From: Physella acuta
Taxonomy: Eukaryota; Mollusca; Gastropoda; Physidae
DNA: 64,000 nucleotides
Assembly: GCF_028476545.1 (NCBI RefSeq)
Contig: NW_026732698.1
Span: 62,001 to 126,000, forward strand
Reading direction: 5' to 3'
The first letter of the stretch is position 1, and each line of letters begins with the position of its first letter. The position numbers were made by a program, and so were the translations under genes. Below, piece by piece: positions 12,227-24,060 of the stretch. Under the pieces are notes generated by a model. That model was given only the letters and a program-made list of their open reading frames with translations. It searched no databases and had not been told where the DNA came from.

Positions 12227-12350
12227 GCACCCTCCACATCACGCACCCTCAACGCCAAACGAAAATTAATTATACAGAAAATATATACTTTTACTAGAAT
12301 ACGCCCCCACCTCCCCCCCCCCCCCAAATAAAAGTCTGAAAGATTCACTA
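12165..12350. mobile_element. hAT-like MITE, family 2
   Basis: CAGTGTTTCTATCAGCCATT at the left and AAAGTCTGAAAGATTCACTA at the right. Between them are a pure G tract, CAGAAAATATATACTTTTAC and a C tract. Flanking octamers match at only about 5 of 8 positions, so the copy is old. Confidence 0.7.
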
Positions 12351-12359
12351 TATTGAACA

Positions 12360-12830
12360 AATTAGATGGTTAAGTCGATACCTTTCAAATAAAATAAAAA
12401 AGTATTCTTATTTTTAAACTCACTCTATCTAATTTTTTTTCCGGTAAAAGAAAGACACGAAATACAGGGCTCGCTTTATAAACTTACAATACAAGCGTCC
12501 CTTACTTTAACGAAGGTGAGCAATAATAACATAGCACACGTGTTCTAAATGACCTAGATGAAATCTGGGGCAAGGTTGGTGACAGCTGATGGGGTGAGCA
12601 AAAAAAAACATATTAGCATACAGAGTGTTTTCATACGGTGTGATATTAAAAAGCTACCACTGGGCCATTTTTTTATGAAACAATATAAGTGGGATTTTTT
12701 TTTAATATTCGCGTGCGCGTGTCTAAGTTGGTAGTGTATAGAAACTGTAACTATTGACTGATGTAATCCTTATCCCTACCTAACTAATAGTAACATTGAA
12801 ACAAAGGAAACTAGATACGATTTTTTCTAC
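12360..12830. other. AT-rich spacer
   Basis: No exon, SINE or TIR pair recognised. Confidence 0.35.
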
Positions 12831-12835
12831 CTCTG

Positions 12836-13222
<387 letters not shown>

Positions 13223-13404
13223 TTATATAAGTACGTGTGTATGTGTAGGCTATGTATATTTGTGAATTCATGTTATAATATAACGATTTCAATTAGTGTC
13301 TTCCAATATGATATGAACCGCACACAATCCCTAAGGCTGATACACATTTCTAATCAAAACGATATGAGCAGTAGAGAGAGAATGTGATGACTGTGTGATG
13401 CAAG

Positions 13405-13730
13405 GGTAGACAGGTCTAGTGCTGTAGACAGGTCTAGTGCTGTAGACAGGTCTAGTGCTGTAGACAGGTCTAGTGTTGTAGACAGGTCTAGTGCTGTAGA
13501 CAGGTCTAGAGCTGTAGACAGGTCTAGTGCTGTAGACTGGTCTAGTGCTGTAGACAGGTCTAGAGCTGTAGACAGGTCTAGTGCTGTAGACTGGTCTAGT
13601 GCTGTAGACAGGTCTAGAGCTGTAGACAGGTCTGGTGCTGTAGACAGGAGGTCTAGTGCTATAGACAGGTCTGGTGCTGTAGACAGGTAGACAGGTCTAG
13701 TGCTGTAGACAGGTCTAGTGCTGTACAGTG
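13405..13730. repeat. 18-bp minisatellite (GTAGACAGGTCTAGTGCT)
   Basis: About 17 units, with AGTGCT/AGAGCT variants in partly alternating order. A (CA)n tract follows at 13804-13845. Confidence 0.93.
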
Positions 13731-13849
13731 GTATAAAGGACTAGAGCTGTGTAGTGCTGTGCTGTTGTAGACACAACAAACAAGAGACCAACTAACCAGC
13801 GAAACACACACACACACAAACATACACACACACACACACACACACGGGC

Positions 13850-14785
13850 TGGCAATAAATTCATCAGGATGTCAGCGGGCTGGGAGATAACATCCTGATG
13901 TTGGACATCTTGCAAATACCCACGTCAGATTCTAGATTGGGGGTGGGGTGGGGGTGGGGCTTTCCATCGGCTGCGGTCGTGATTCCATTACAGTTTAGGG
14001 GGGGGGGGAGATGCTGAGGGAGAATTGGGGTTATGGTTGTCTAAGCTATGGCCAGCTTGACCCCCGGGGCTGGGGCCAGTTTAATATTGTGCTGGGGGTC
14101 ACCCCTGGCAGGTCAAGCCGGATACAAATATCCCATCCCTGAGGCAATTTATCCCCCGGCCCCCCCTGCGTCACGTGGGATATTTATATCGAGCAATCTG
14201 ATTTGAAATTGTTTAACGGAAAAATTGTATTATGTATCCAAATGTGATCGACATTTAATGAGATGAAATATTCAAAGGCAAAGCAATTTGTTTATTTTTT
14301 ATTTTTTAGTGATGCTAAATATCGCAGAAGAAATCAAATTTTTTGAGCAATATTTTAATTTAGTTACATATTAGGTTAACAGTTTTTTCTTCTTGATATT
14401 GATTTGCCGACAATAGAACAAAATCTGTAGTCATGCTGTGTATTATACATTGCTTTTACCAGAGAAAAATATTTTAATAATTTGTATTTTGCTCTGGCCT
14501 TGTAGTTAAGGTATGCTTTTTTTCCAGTCATACGTTGAACTAACTTCTTTGGGAATCAAGCGGGTACTTGGTTGATTAAGACATCTACATGTTTTGGTTT
14601 TAGTTTAGAGAAAAGAGACAGCACTATCAACCTAGCGCCCGGTGTATCCTTCCTCAACGGGCCATTTTTCTCGTTATAGAAGAATACTCTACAAACGTTA
14701 TGTGAAAATAAAAATAAAAAGGGCAAATATTAACTGTAAATATACAATATTCATTATCGCGATACTTAATTCTAAAACGTAATAT
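13850..14785. other. Spacer with G/C-run block then AT-rich DNA
   Basis: 14000-14170 is GC-rich, with GGGGCTGGGGCCAG and an inverted ATATCCCA...TGGGATAT pair. The rest is AT-rich. No exon recognised. Confidence 0.35.
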
Positions 14786-14789
14786 AACC

Positions 14790-16255
14790 TCTTAATATTG
14801 AGATTTCAACTAGGTACTTAATATTGAGACGTCACTTGGGAACTAAATGTTGAGACGTTATCTTGGTACTTAATATTGAGATGTCAACTAGGTACTTAAT
14901 ATTGAGATGTCAACTAGGTACTTAATATTGAGATGTCAACTAGGTACTTAATATTGAGATGTCAACTAGGTACTTAATATTGAGATGTCAACTAGGTACT
15001 TAATATTGAGACGTCATGCAGTTACTTAACCTGAGATGACATCTATACACTTTAACTTCAAGATTTCATCTAGACGCTAAACATAAGACGTCATTAGATA
15101 CTTAACCTCAGACGTCAACAAGGTACTTAACCTCAGACGTCAACTAGGTACTTAACCTCAGACGTCATTAGATACTTAACCTCAGACGTCATGTAGATAC
15201 TTAACCTCAGACGTCATGTAGATACTTAACCTCAGACGTCATGTAGATACTTAACATCAGACGTCATCTAGATACTTAACATCAGACGTCATGTAGATAC
15301 TTAACCTCAGACGTTATCTAGATACTTAACCTCAGACGTCATCTAGATACTTAACCTCAGACGTCATGTAGATAATAAACCTCAGACGTCATGTAGATAC
15401 TTAACCTCAGACGTCATGTAGATACTTAACATCAGACGTCATGTAGATAATTAACCTCAGACGTCATGTAGATACTTAACCTCAGACGTCATGTAGATAA
15501 TTAACCTCAGACGTCATGTAGATACTTAACCTCAGACGTCATGTAGATACTTAACCTTAGACGTCATGTAGATACTTAACCTCAGACGTCATGTAGATAC
15601 TTAACCTCAGACGTCATCTAGATACTTAATCTCAGACGTCATGTAGATACTTCACCTCAAACGTCATGTAGATACTTAACCTCAGACGTCACGTAGATAC
15701 TTAACCTCAGACGTCATCTAGATACTTAACCTCAGACGTCATGTAGATACTTAACATCAGACGTCATGTAGATACTTAACCTCAGACGTCATGTAGATAC
15801 TTAACCTCAGACATATCTAGATACTTAACCTCAGACGTCATGTAGATACTTAACCTCAGACGTCATGTAGATACTTAACCTCAGACGTCAACTAGGTACT
15901 TAACCTCAGGCGTCATGTAGGTACTTAACCTCAGACATCATCTAGATACTTAACTTCAGACGTCATGTAGATACTTAACCTCAGACGTCATGTAGATACT
16001 TAACCTCAGACGTCATGTAGATACTTAACCTCAGACATCATGTAGATAATTAACCTCATACGTCACGTATATACTTAACCTCAGACGTCACGTAGATACT
16101 TAACCTCAGACGTCATGTAGGTACTTAACCTCAGACGTCATGTAGATACTCAACATCAGACGTCATGTAGATACTTAACCTCAAATGTCATATAGATACT
16201 TAACCTCAGACGTCATGCAGATACTTAACATAAGACGTCAGCTAGGTACTTAACC
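14790..16255. repeat. 25-bp satellite carrying a CRE-like GACGTCA core
   Basis: Roughly 55-60 units over 1.46 kb. The main unit is CTTAACCTCAGACGTCAT plus GTAGATA (25 bp). At the left end (14790-15020) the units are a related 26-bp form, CTTAATATTGAGATGTCAAC plus TAGGTA, and some units at the right end return to the CAACTAGGTA variant. Almost every unit keeps ACGTCA. The array is non-coding. Confidence 0.95.
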
Positions 16256-16259
16256 TCGT

Positions 16260-17095
16260 ATCATCCTGTTCCTACCAAGACGTTTCTCACAATCAAAACG
16301 TCTTACATGAACGTCAAACCCTCCTATCTGTTGCGTTTCGAAACATTCATGCGCTATTTATAAAGATAGCCACAACATCGAGTATGACATTTATCGCCTA
16401 CAGCCCGAACGGTGCAAAATATCTGAAAGATATACCGACTTAATCTGCAAGCTAATCTTTAAACGCCCAGAACAAAAAATAAACAAAATTTCATTAACGG
16501 AATTACATTATATACGTAACAACATCTTACAAAAAAAAATCCAGTTTTATGTATAAAAATAAAACAATATATATATTTAAAGTTTATTTTGAATGATAAA
16601 GGTTTTGCCCGTCTTTGCCCACGCTTAGCCATCATAGGCGTATTCTCTAGGGAGTTCGCAAAAAGCTCGCATTGATGTGTTTTTATTTGATGGGTTTTTA
16701 AAGAACAACTTGGGTTTGTTTGTCCTAAAATATTGCCCTGTTGGGGTATGGATAATCAGAATAAGATCAAAGTATTAGAGGGTTTAGAGTGGAGACGAAA
16801 AGGGTTTAGATAGAAGGATGGATCCTTTATAATTACTCAGTTATTGTTGCTTGCTGAATCAGCATGATTGATGTATTAGATCAATTTGTTTGAATCTTGG
16901 TCATTTTGTCATTAATTTATTTATAAACAAAGTGAACAGCGTTTTAGATAAAAACGGTATACACCGCATTATATTTATAACAGTTATGAATGGACTCAAT
17001 AAATAGGATTACAGAATTATAAAAGGTATTATCTTTTCCTGGGATAATCTGTCCGTGAGATATTTTGCCATAGATATTTTTTTTCTAGGACATTT
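16260..17095. other. AT-rich spacer
   Basis: No gene, SINE or MITE recognised. Would be intronic if the receptor gene at 19-20 kb continues leftward. Confidence 0.35.
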
Positions 17096-17097
17096 TA

Positions 17098-17099
<2 letters not shown>

Positions 17100-17187
<88 letters not shown>

Positions 17188-17200
17188 ATATATATACACG
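17100..17200. repeat. (AT)n microsatellite
   Basis: Pure AT tract of about 83 bp, plus a short TTGTATATATATAC tail. Confidence 0.95.
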
Positions 17201-17204
17201 CTTG

Positions 17205-18432
17205 AATAGTCTAATACTGTAAATAACTTCAATTCTTAAAATATATTTCGCTCTAACCTTAGCTTTACATCTTAGCAACAACGTTAATGATACGCAGTAA
17301 TTAAATTTTTAATGACCATTTCAAACCATTTCCATCTGTTAGTTGCTTTTATTCGAGAAATTCTTTCTCGCGACATTGCCCCTGTTTTAATTGGTTCTTT
17401 TCTACTTTGCGAAATCTTCACTCTGATAAAAAAAATGTAACTGCAAGCTAGCTAATTGCTGATGCAATTTCGCAACACAGAAGGGAGCTAATTCAAACGA
17501 TGAAGACACATTTAAGGAGAGTGATCTTCCTTCAAGTTTGGTTTTGCCAAGGCAAGTGAATGGGCCAATACTCTTCGATTAAATCGATCAAACGATCAAT
17601 AAAAACAACAACATAATTTTTATTTTTATATTTACTTCAATAAGAGAAATTCTAATTTCGAAATTTGAATCAATTGTTTTGTATGAAGACATAGTTAATA
17701 GTAAATTTTAGTAAATAATGAAGATTATTATACACTTACGGGTTACTTTATGAAAAATATGAGAAATAAAGTTTTACAAAAATTGGTTTAAGCGAATAAT
17801 GAGGCCTTTACTAAACCATGGTAGTTTAAGCCCCCCCCCCCCCCCCCACCACACACCCTCCCCCAATCCACTTTAAGCCCGGATATCCGTCACAACCGAG
17901 AAATCAGCAAACCTATTCAAGCGTAACACAGGTAGGCTATATTTCAACAATGTCACCTCACACACGTTTTTAAACGCCATCCAAGTCCCACCACGGGATG
18001 TCATACATCCCCAGGTTGTCTTAATTCGATAAATATGTAGATAAGTTTAAAAAAAAAAACCCAGCTGTTTAAAACAAATTCTTATCATAAAGATCTGGAG
18101 ATGAAAATTAAAAACCTGAAGGCTAATTATCGTTGTCTTAAGATTGTAGAGATTAAAGGAAAGACGGTAAAAAATAAAACTTTGAAAGATAAATTACAAA
18201 ACGTGCTGGTGTGTGGTTTAAAAAGGACGTCATAGGGGGTATTACCTACACCATGCATTATGTTGCTAATGCCGTCATTATTACGAGACTCTCAAGAAAA
18301 CACATTTTTAATTCCACAAAACTATTTATAGTGTTTGGCTACCTCAGCGATTTTTTTCAGCAAAATTGAAGAACAAATATAAGAAAAAGACATTTTCGAA
18401 AAACATTATATTATATAAAAACAAACAACATC

Positions 18433-18435
<3 letters not shown>
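17205..18435. other. AT-rich spacer
   Basis: One C-run at 17830-17870; otherwise no recognised structure. Presumed intron of the receptor gene, but no exon was seen. Confidence 0.35.

Positions 18436-18437
<2 letters not shown>

Positions 18438-18494
<57 letters not shown>
18438..18494. repeat. (AT)n microsatellite
   Basis: Pure AT tract of about 57 bp. Confidence 0.93.
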
Positions 18495-18497
<3 letters not shown>

Positions 18498-18933
18498 TGG
18501 TAGATAATTATAGAGGTAATGTATCAAAGAGTTAGAGATTTCGAGGTTTAAAATTATTTAACAATAGATTGTGTAGTGTGATACAACTTAAAATATGTGT
18601 TTAATCATTTTATGTCATTTTAACTGTTGATTTATAACATATGTCATGTCTGATAATATTGTTCTTGTTGTAGGTATGTATGTATGTATGTCTATCGTGT
18701 TAACTTACTAGTTGTAACATCCTGTATGTATTTTAGTACATTTGTAATAATAGATTGACTACTGTGTTATATTTCTTAGCATCTTTGAATATGTATGATC
18801 GATACATTTACTAAGAAATTGATCAGAAGATTTTCTAATTAAATTACATGGCAAAGTTCAGTTCTATAAGTAACTATTTTAGTAGTAAAATCACTACACG
18901 CCCGCGTATGTTTACAGGTAAGGCGGTACTCAC

Positions 18934-19474
18934 CTAAGACGAGTGCCATGACGTCAGAGATGGCCAGGCTAAAGAGGTAATAGTTGGTGGCCGTGTGCAG
19001 TGATCTATTCCTGGTGATCACAATGCACGTGCACACGTTGCCCAGCACGCCCGTGAGCAGGATGAGTATGTAGACGATGGTCAAGATGACCACGGTGGCC
19101 GTGCTGACGTAACGCTCCCCCAGCGTCCTCTGGATGTACTCCTCCTCCGACACGATCGAGAAGTTCACGTCCGACAAGTTCTGCGCGCGTGACATGTCGC
19201 TGGCGTCACAGTACAGCGTGACGTCACTCGTGAAGTTGGTCGTGATGTGACGCACGTCCGCCCAGGTGAGGTTGGAACCCAGGAAGTAGAACTCGTCGCC
19301 GTAGACGTAACTTCCGTTGTTGGAAGAGTCACCTGCGGGCAGGAGGTGACCTAACCCTGCAGGGTCCTGCCTGCAGGTTTGGTGACGCGTGTGCTTCATG
19401 CTCAGGTTAAACCTGCAGCAGGGCGTGTCCCTGTTTCCCTGGTTAACTAGCAGGTAGTAGCCTTCGTTAACCAT
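18934..19474 (-). CDS. First coding exon of a neuromedin-U/pyrokinin/CAPA-type neuropeptide GPCR
   Basis: Encodes 180 codons plus one base. The ATG at 19474 has a good context (AAAAAAATGG). The longer open frame begins only at a GTG, so this ATG is preferred. The extracellular N-terminus (residues 1 to about 118) has six N-glycosylation sequons (NLS, NGS, NLT, NFT, NLS, NFS) and several cysteines. Helix 1 follows the stretch EEYIQRTLGERYVS and carries the class A motif GNVCTCIVI. Intracellular loop 1 is TRNRSLHTATNYY. Helix 2 has the LAISD motif. The frame runs to LVLG and stops at a textbook donor (G|GTGAGT), phase 1. In neuromedin-U and insect pyrokinin/CAPA receptors the equivalent residues are NYYLFSLAVSDLL..LLG, followed by MP or LP, so the exon border falls at a known place in the helix 2 end. 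Product: plasma-membrane Gq-type peptide receptor (inferred). Related alternatives are TRH- or ghrelin-type receptors, which fit less well. Helices 3-7 are not in this exon. Confidence 0.85.
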
Positions 19475-20016
19475 TTTTTTAGAGAACTGAAGAAGCCTGA
19501 ATAAAACAGTAATCCAGTAATCCAAAGGCGATAGCACAACACTTAGTTAACGCCCACAATTTTTTGATTCACATAAAGGGAAATAAATCCAATACAACGT
19601 GAATTTAACACATATTTTATCTTTAAGAAAAGGGAATTAACTCCAACTCAAAGCGAGAAAAAAAATTAAACACTTTTATGATTCACGTAAATAATATTAA
19701 ACTCCAACTTTAAATAAAAGAAACCGCTAATCTTTTACTATCGTATACTACAATTACTCCCGACGTGAAGGGAAATAACTCCAACACTATTTTTATCTCC
19801 TCTAACAGGGACACAACTCCGTACAGATAAAATGCAGCTAAACTTCAAATTCACAATCAAGCTTTCGTTACGAATTTAACGCACGGTATTTTCTCCCCTT
19901 AGCTCGGGATGGACGACGAAGAGCGTTGATCAATGGCTGACTGTTGCGCTAGGTTTGTAGTCCCGCTCTTGGTGTCATCATAGCTTGGAAAATTCCGCTT
20001 GTCTTTGATTGATTAT
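19475..20016 (-). other. Probable 5' leader of the receptor exon, with splice acceptor
   Basis: On the minus strand a strong acceptor, TTTTTTTATCTTTCAG|ATAATC, lies at 20017-20018. The sequence from there to the ATG at 19474 is inferred to be untranslated leader of the same exon (about 542 nt). It contains upstream ATGs, for example in CTATGATGACACC near 19975, and five degenerate copies of a GGGAAATAACTCCAAC motif. A second possible acceptor, CTGTTTTATTCAG, lies about 30 bp before the ATG. Transcript data would decide between them. Confidence 0.5.
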
Positions 20017-20024
20017 CTGAAAGA

Positions 20025-20960
20025 TAAAAAAAATATAACAATATTAAAAACTGAATGAAAAGGGCTAACTGGTGTTAAATTATAATGCCTTAATAACCAG
20101 AGACGTAACCATGACCATCCAATTTAACCGGGCCCTAAACTTTTACTTTAACATGAACGCCAAGTCTTAAAATAAACTAACCTTACACTTGACTCAAGAT
20201 TATACAAATAACTAATCGTGATCTTTACTCTAACATTTTCCCTGTAAATGTTACTTGCACATCGAAAAACAAAGTTATAAAAATCATTTTCCACCCGGAG
20301 AAATTATCAGCAAACAAATTACAAGATATACTTTACGTGAAGAAAATCAACATATAGTCGGCAGTGAGAACACACAAAAATGACAATAGCACCGAACTAA
20401 AAGCTCATAATCCTAATTTGGGTAACCCAAAGCGAATTTGGGTTACTCACTCGTGCATTATTTCAGTCATCTATTCGTGTGTGTGGGGGGGGGGGGGAGG
20501 GGGTAGGAGTGGGCATTGCCATCACGAATCATGCTCCCCCACCCCTTTTCCTGAGGAACTAAAAAGAAACAATATATAAATTGAAATGGAGAATATATAT
20601 TTACACATCAAGGGTCCCCCCCCCGCCCGAAATTTAAGTCCGCCTATGCCCTCACCACCGAGAGATGAATGCTAATTAATTAAGTTTAGAGCTATAGATA
20701 TACACATAATTTCTGCAGGGAAATACTGAATTTTTATATTTATTTTTTTACTCATTACCTTTTTTCACTACACGACACTGTAGACTAATCGTGAGTATTA
20801 TCTAAATCTAAATTCAATACAACCAATACACACATTCGCAGTTAATATTTCATAATTAATCTACAAGAATATTATTGCCAAGAAAATATTACCAGTTTTT
20901 AAATTAAAATGGACTAAATACATCACGTAGAAATAATCAGTGATACAATAAAATTTGTAA
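20025..20960. other. Spacer upstream of the receptor exon
   Basis: AT-rich, with a G-run at 20480-20505 and a C-run at 20615-20630. No MITE ends were found around them. No exon recognised. Confidence 0.35.
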
Positions 20961-20964
20961 AAAT

Positions 20965-21120
20965 CTGGCCGTCACGCGCGCACCTCAACTAATCGTACGC
21001 TTTACACCGCAAGTGCTCGCCCCTTGCCCGACAAGGCCTCATCATGGCCGAACAGTTGTCACGATGCTACATCACGTGGGCGCCACGCGCCTGTACCGTC
21101 TGCTAGGGCAGGATGAGCGA
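20965..21120. promoter_or_regulatory. CpG-rich block, possible promoter or first exon of the receptor gene
   Basis: About 155 bp that is clearly GC- and CpG-richer than the surrounding DNA, with CACGCGCGCACC, a CACGTG E-box at 21073-21078 and GGGCGCCACGCGCC. It lies about 1 kb upstream (minus-strand sense) of the leader's splice acceptor. A role as promoter or non-coding first exon is inference. No TATA box or Inr was assigned. Confidence 0.3.
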
Positions 21121-21280
21121 TGCATAATCTTGTTTCACGTATCGAATGTCTTTTATTTAGGATTAATTCATTTCCAAACGAATTGATGAAAGTGCTGATA
21201 TAGATACATATCAGATGTTTTAATTTATAGGGCTTTTAGAATATTTACATCCGGAATATATCATCGTCTGCAGTATTATG

Positions 21281-21431
<151 letters not shown>

Positions 21432-21491
21432 CCGCGCTACTTAGGGCGCCATACCTAGGGGGGCGCCAAACTTTTAATCGCTATTATCAAA

Positions 21492-21893
21492 TAGTACATT
21501 CTTTCTTCTTCTTCTTCGTTCTTAATTATTAGTGTTGAAGGGGATCGAGATTTATTTGCCAGTGGGTCGAGACTTTGTTCGGATTTATCAACCATGAGCT
21601 TTTTGCCAACTCGACCACGCCTCCAACACAATTAAGCGTTACGTGTCAACTGGTTATGCGCCATTGAGGCCATTGACTCCGATTTCAGCCTGCTTTTCTT
21701 TTTGGATTTGCTTCCATAGCCTTTGTCCAACCAAGAACAAACTACAAGGCAGCAGTTGTTTAATTTTGGAGTTGTCTCTCCTAGAGAGTGGCTGTCCCCA
21801 GCTAACGAGCCTCGTCTGCCCGAGGGTTCGAACTCGAGCCTTTTTGGTTTAGCAACCATGAGCTTTACCGACTCGACCACGCCGACCCCAAAT
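21492..21893 (-). mobile_element. tRNA-derived SINE (family B) with a second nested head
   Basis: On the minus strand: tRNA-like head GGCGTGGTCGAGTCGGTAAA, B box GAGTTCGAACC, the body with GGAGAGACAACTCCAAAATT and CAACTGCTGCCTTGTAGTTT, and a 3' end of AAGAAGAAGAAAGAATG type. A second head-like piece (CATGAGCTTTTTGCCAACTC on the plus strand, 21590-21622) interrupts the tail region, so one copy probably inserted into another or recombined with it. Reading frames on both strands are incidental. Confidence 0.85.
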
Positions 21894-21899
21894 AGTACC

Positions 21900-22850
21900 C
21901 AATAATTAATAACTTTTATAAAGGAGTAGCGATCTATTTCGGCACCCCGGATGAACTATAATTTTTCACCCCACCCTAAAATTAGGTCTATAAGCCTATA
22001 TTTATTCGTGATGGGTAAAATGCAACCCCACCTCCTTAATTTGGAAAAGTCCGGGCGCTTTTTACCGGTAACTTTGCCTTTTTATTTTGGTGTCACATAA
22101 CTGATATATAAAAAAAAGATTAAATAAGTTCGTAATTTAAATTTCAAACAATAAACAGGGCTTGTAAGTCTCGTTTTCTCTGACTTTGAATTAGAAATCT
22201 GTCCTGGTGTATAGAGTTTTGTAATGACGGGGTTTTCAAAGTATTGTACTTGTTTGGTAAATTTTGATGACTCGTTTAGATTTGGGAGTAACGGCGGAAG
22301 GGTGTTGTTGATATGGTTTCGTAAGTATAACGTATCGAAGTGTATCGTATTTTTTTATTTGGCTTATGTGTAGTTGAAGGTCTAGTGGAATATGATTGGT
22401 AGTAGAGAAATGAGAATGCTGGTGATGAAGTATCGTAGTTCTGGAGTTCGGGAGTATTGATTCTTGTGGTATTAAGGTATCTAATTATATTGACTGTTAA
22501 AGTGTAGTAGTAGGTTCAGTAAAATCGTTGTGGATTGTGAGTATCGTTTGTAAAGCTTGGTGAAGTAAACGAATTGGTGTCGTAGTTCTGGAGCATCAAG
22601 TCTACTTATGTTGAGGTATCGAAGTTTGATATGTGTTGGGAATGTAGTAGAGTATATCGAGTGGTCGAGTTTATCGTACGTAAGATGATATCAATTCAGG
22701 ACGGAACACACTACAATGAAAGGTAGGCGTTCTCTAGCTGAAAAATGTTTAGTTTTTTTAGGAATCTATATTAAAACTTTTAAAGTATTAATATTTAATA
22801 TTAAATAGGATGGAATTTATAACTAACCGTAAACTTTGTTTTTTTTTTTT
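21900..22850. other. Spacer with weakly repetitive GTATCGTAG-type sequence
   Basis: 22280-22700 shows drifting repeats of GTATCGTAGTTCTGGAG-like text but no stable unit. No exon recognised. Confidence 0.4.
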
Positions 22851-22941
22851 TTCAAATTATATTTTCTTTTATATTTAATCAATAATTCTAGCGATGTCTA
22901 AAACAGTTACCCGTGTTTGATCTTTTGAAAGACGTCCCTTT
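22851..22941 (+). repeat. ~90-bp direct repeat, left copy
   Basis: Shares TTCAAATT, AATAATTCTAGC, ATGTCTAAAACAG, ACCCGTGTTTGAT and GAAAGAC.TCCCTTT with 24061-24151 in the same order and orientation. Confidence 0.85.
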
Positions 22942-23151
22942 TTTAAAAAAATACTTTTATTTTCAAATAGAAATTACATCAGCATATACACATAGTTCAA
23001 ATATTTACAAAAAATATCATTACATGAACAAAATGGTGAACATTGCTAAAAAGGATTTGTCGATCAGAATGAAGGTAATTAGAAATAAATAAATACAGAC
23101 GTCCCATTATTTCGTACAGGGGTTTTAATAACAAGCTTTTATGTACTAATG

Positions 23152-23901
23152 CAGGGGTCGGCAACTTTTTGAGTCGAAAGAGCCAAAAGTTACAATTTAC
23201 AACATTACACGGTTTTTAAAGAGCCACTAACATTTTTATGTCAATAGTATATTTGTTTAGAATCCTAAACAAATATGATACTATATATAATTTAAAATTC
23301 ATAGCTTTGAATATATGAAATAATCTCATTAGAATTTGTGTTGAGAGGATCTACTATGTAAGTCAGAGTACTTGCATTTGTTTTGAATTGCTCAAATCTC
23401 TCAGTGAAAACATCCTTGTTTATTATTAATGCTGAAGTGATTGAATAGTAGCATTGATTTCATAACGATATTGTTTTCAGATTTTGCGTAATTAAGCATT
23501 TTACAGCTCACCATGTATTCAACAAGAAAGGTTTTTTTTTCGAAACACTACACTTCTTCATGCAAGACATAGGCTGGGTTTTTCTTTCAGTTTTACACTT
23601 AGCTGGTTTAGTTTCTTTGTGATACCCACTATGAAGTTGAATGCTTCAATTCGGAATGGACCATGTAATAGGAAGTACATTGAAATAGGGAGTAAATAAA
23701 TATTCTAATAGAACAGTAAATGTTTATTGTTTATATATATTCTTATATCGTTTATTACCGAGTGTTGTAGACTAATATTTTTATGAGCGTTGAAAATAAA
23801 ATAAAATTAAATAATTATTATTTGTGCATGATGCTGAAGAGCCGCAACTGGACACCAAAAGAGCCGCATGCGGCTCGCGAGCCGCAGGTTGCCGACCCCT
23901 G
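23152..23901. mobile_element. hAT MITE with CAGGGGTCGGCAAC ends, perfect TSD
   Basis: Left end CAGGGGTCGGCAACTTTTTG; right end GCAGGTTGCCGACCCCTG. Flanking octamers TACTAATG are identical (23144-23151, 23902-23909). A GCGGCTCGCGAGCCGC palindrome sits just inside the right end. The element is 750 bp and AT-rich inside. No transposase frame was seen, so it is non-autonomous. Confidence 0.93.
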
Positions 23902-24060
23902 TACTAATGCACTAAAAGCGTGGGTCTCTTCCAATAAATACTAAAGTGACCCATGCTTTTCTTTATAGTTATTTAAATAGTAGTCTATAATTTATTTCTG
24001 CTTTTTAATGCATTAGTACATAAAAGCTTATTATTAAAACGTTTTTTATTAAAAAAAAAA

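Noticed and set aside
19475-19537. Upstream extension of the receptor frame to 19537
   Set aside because: It begins at GTG, not ATG, and runs through a possible splice acceptor. The ATG at 19474 has the better context.
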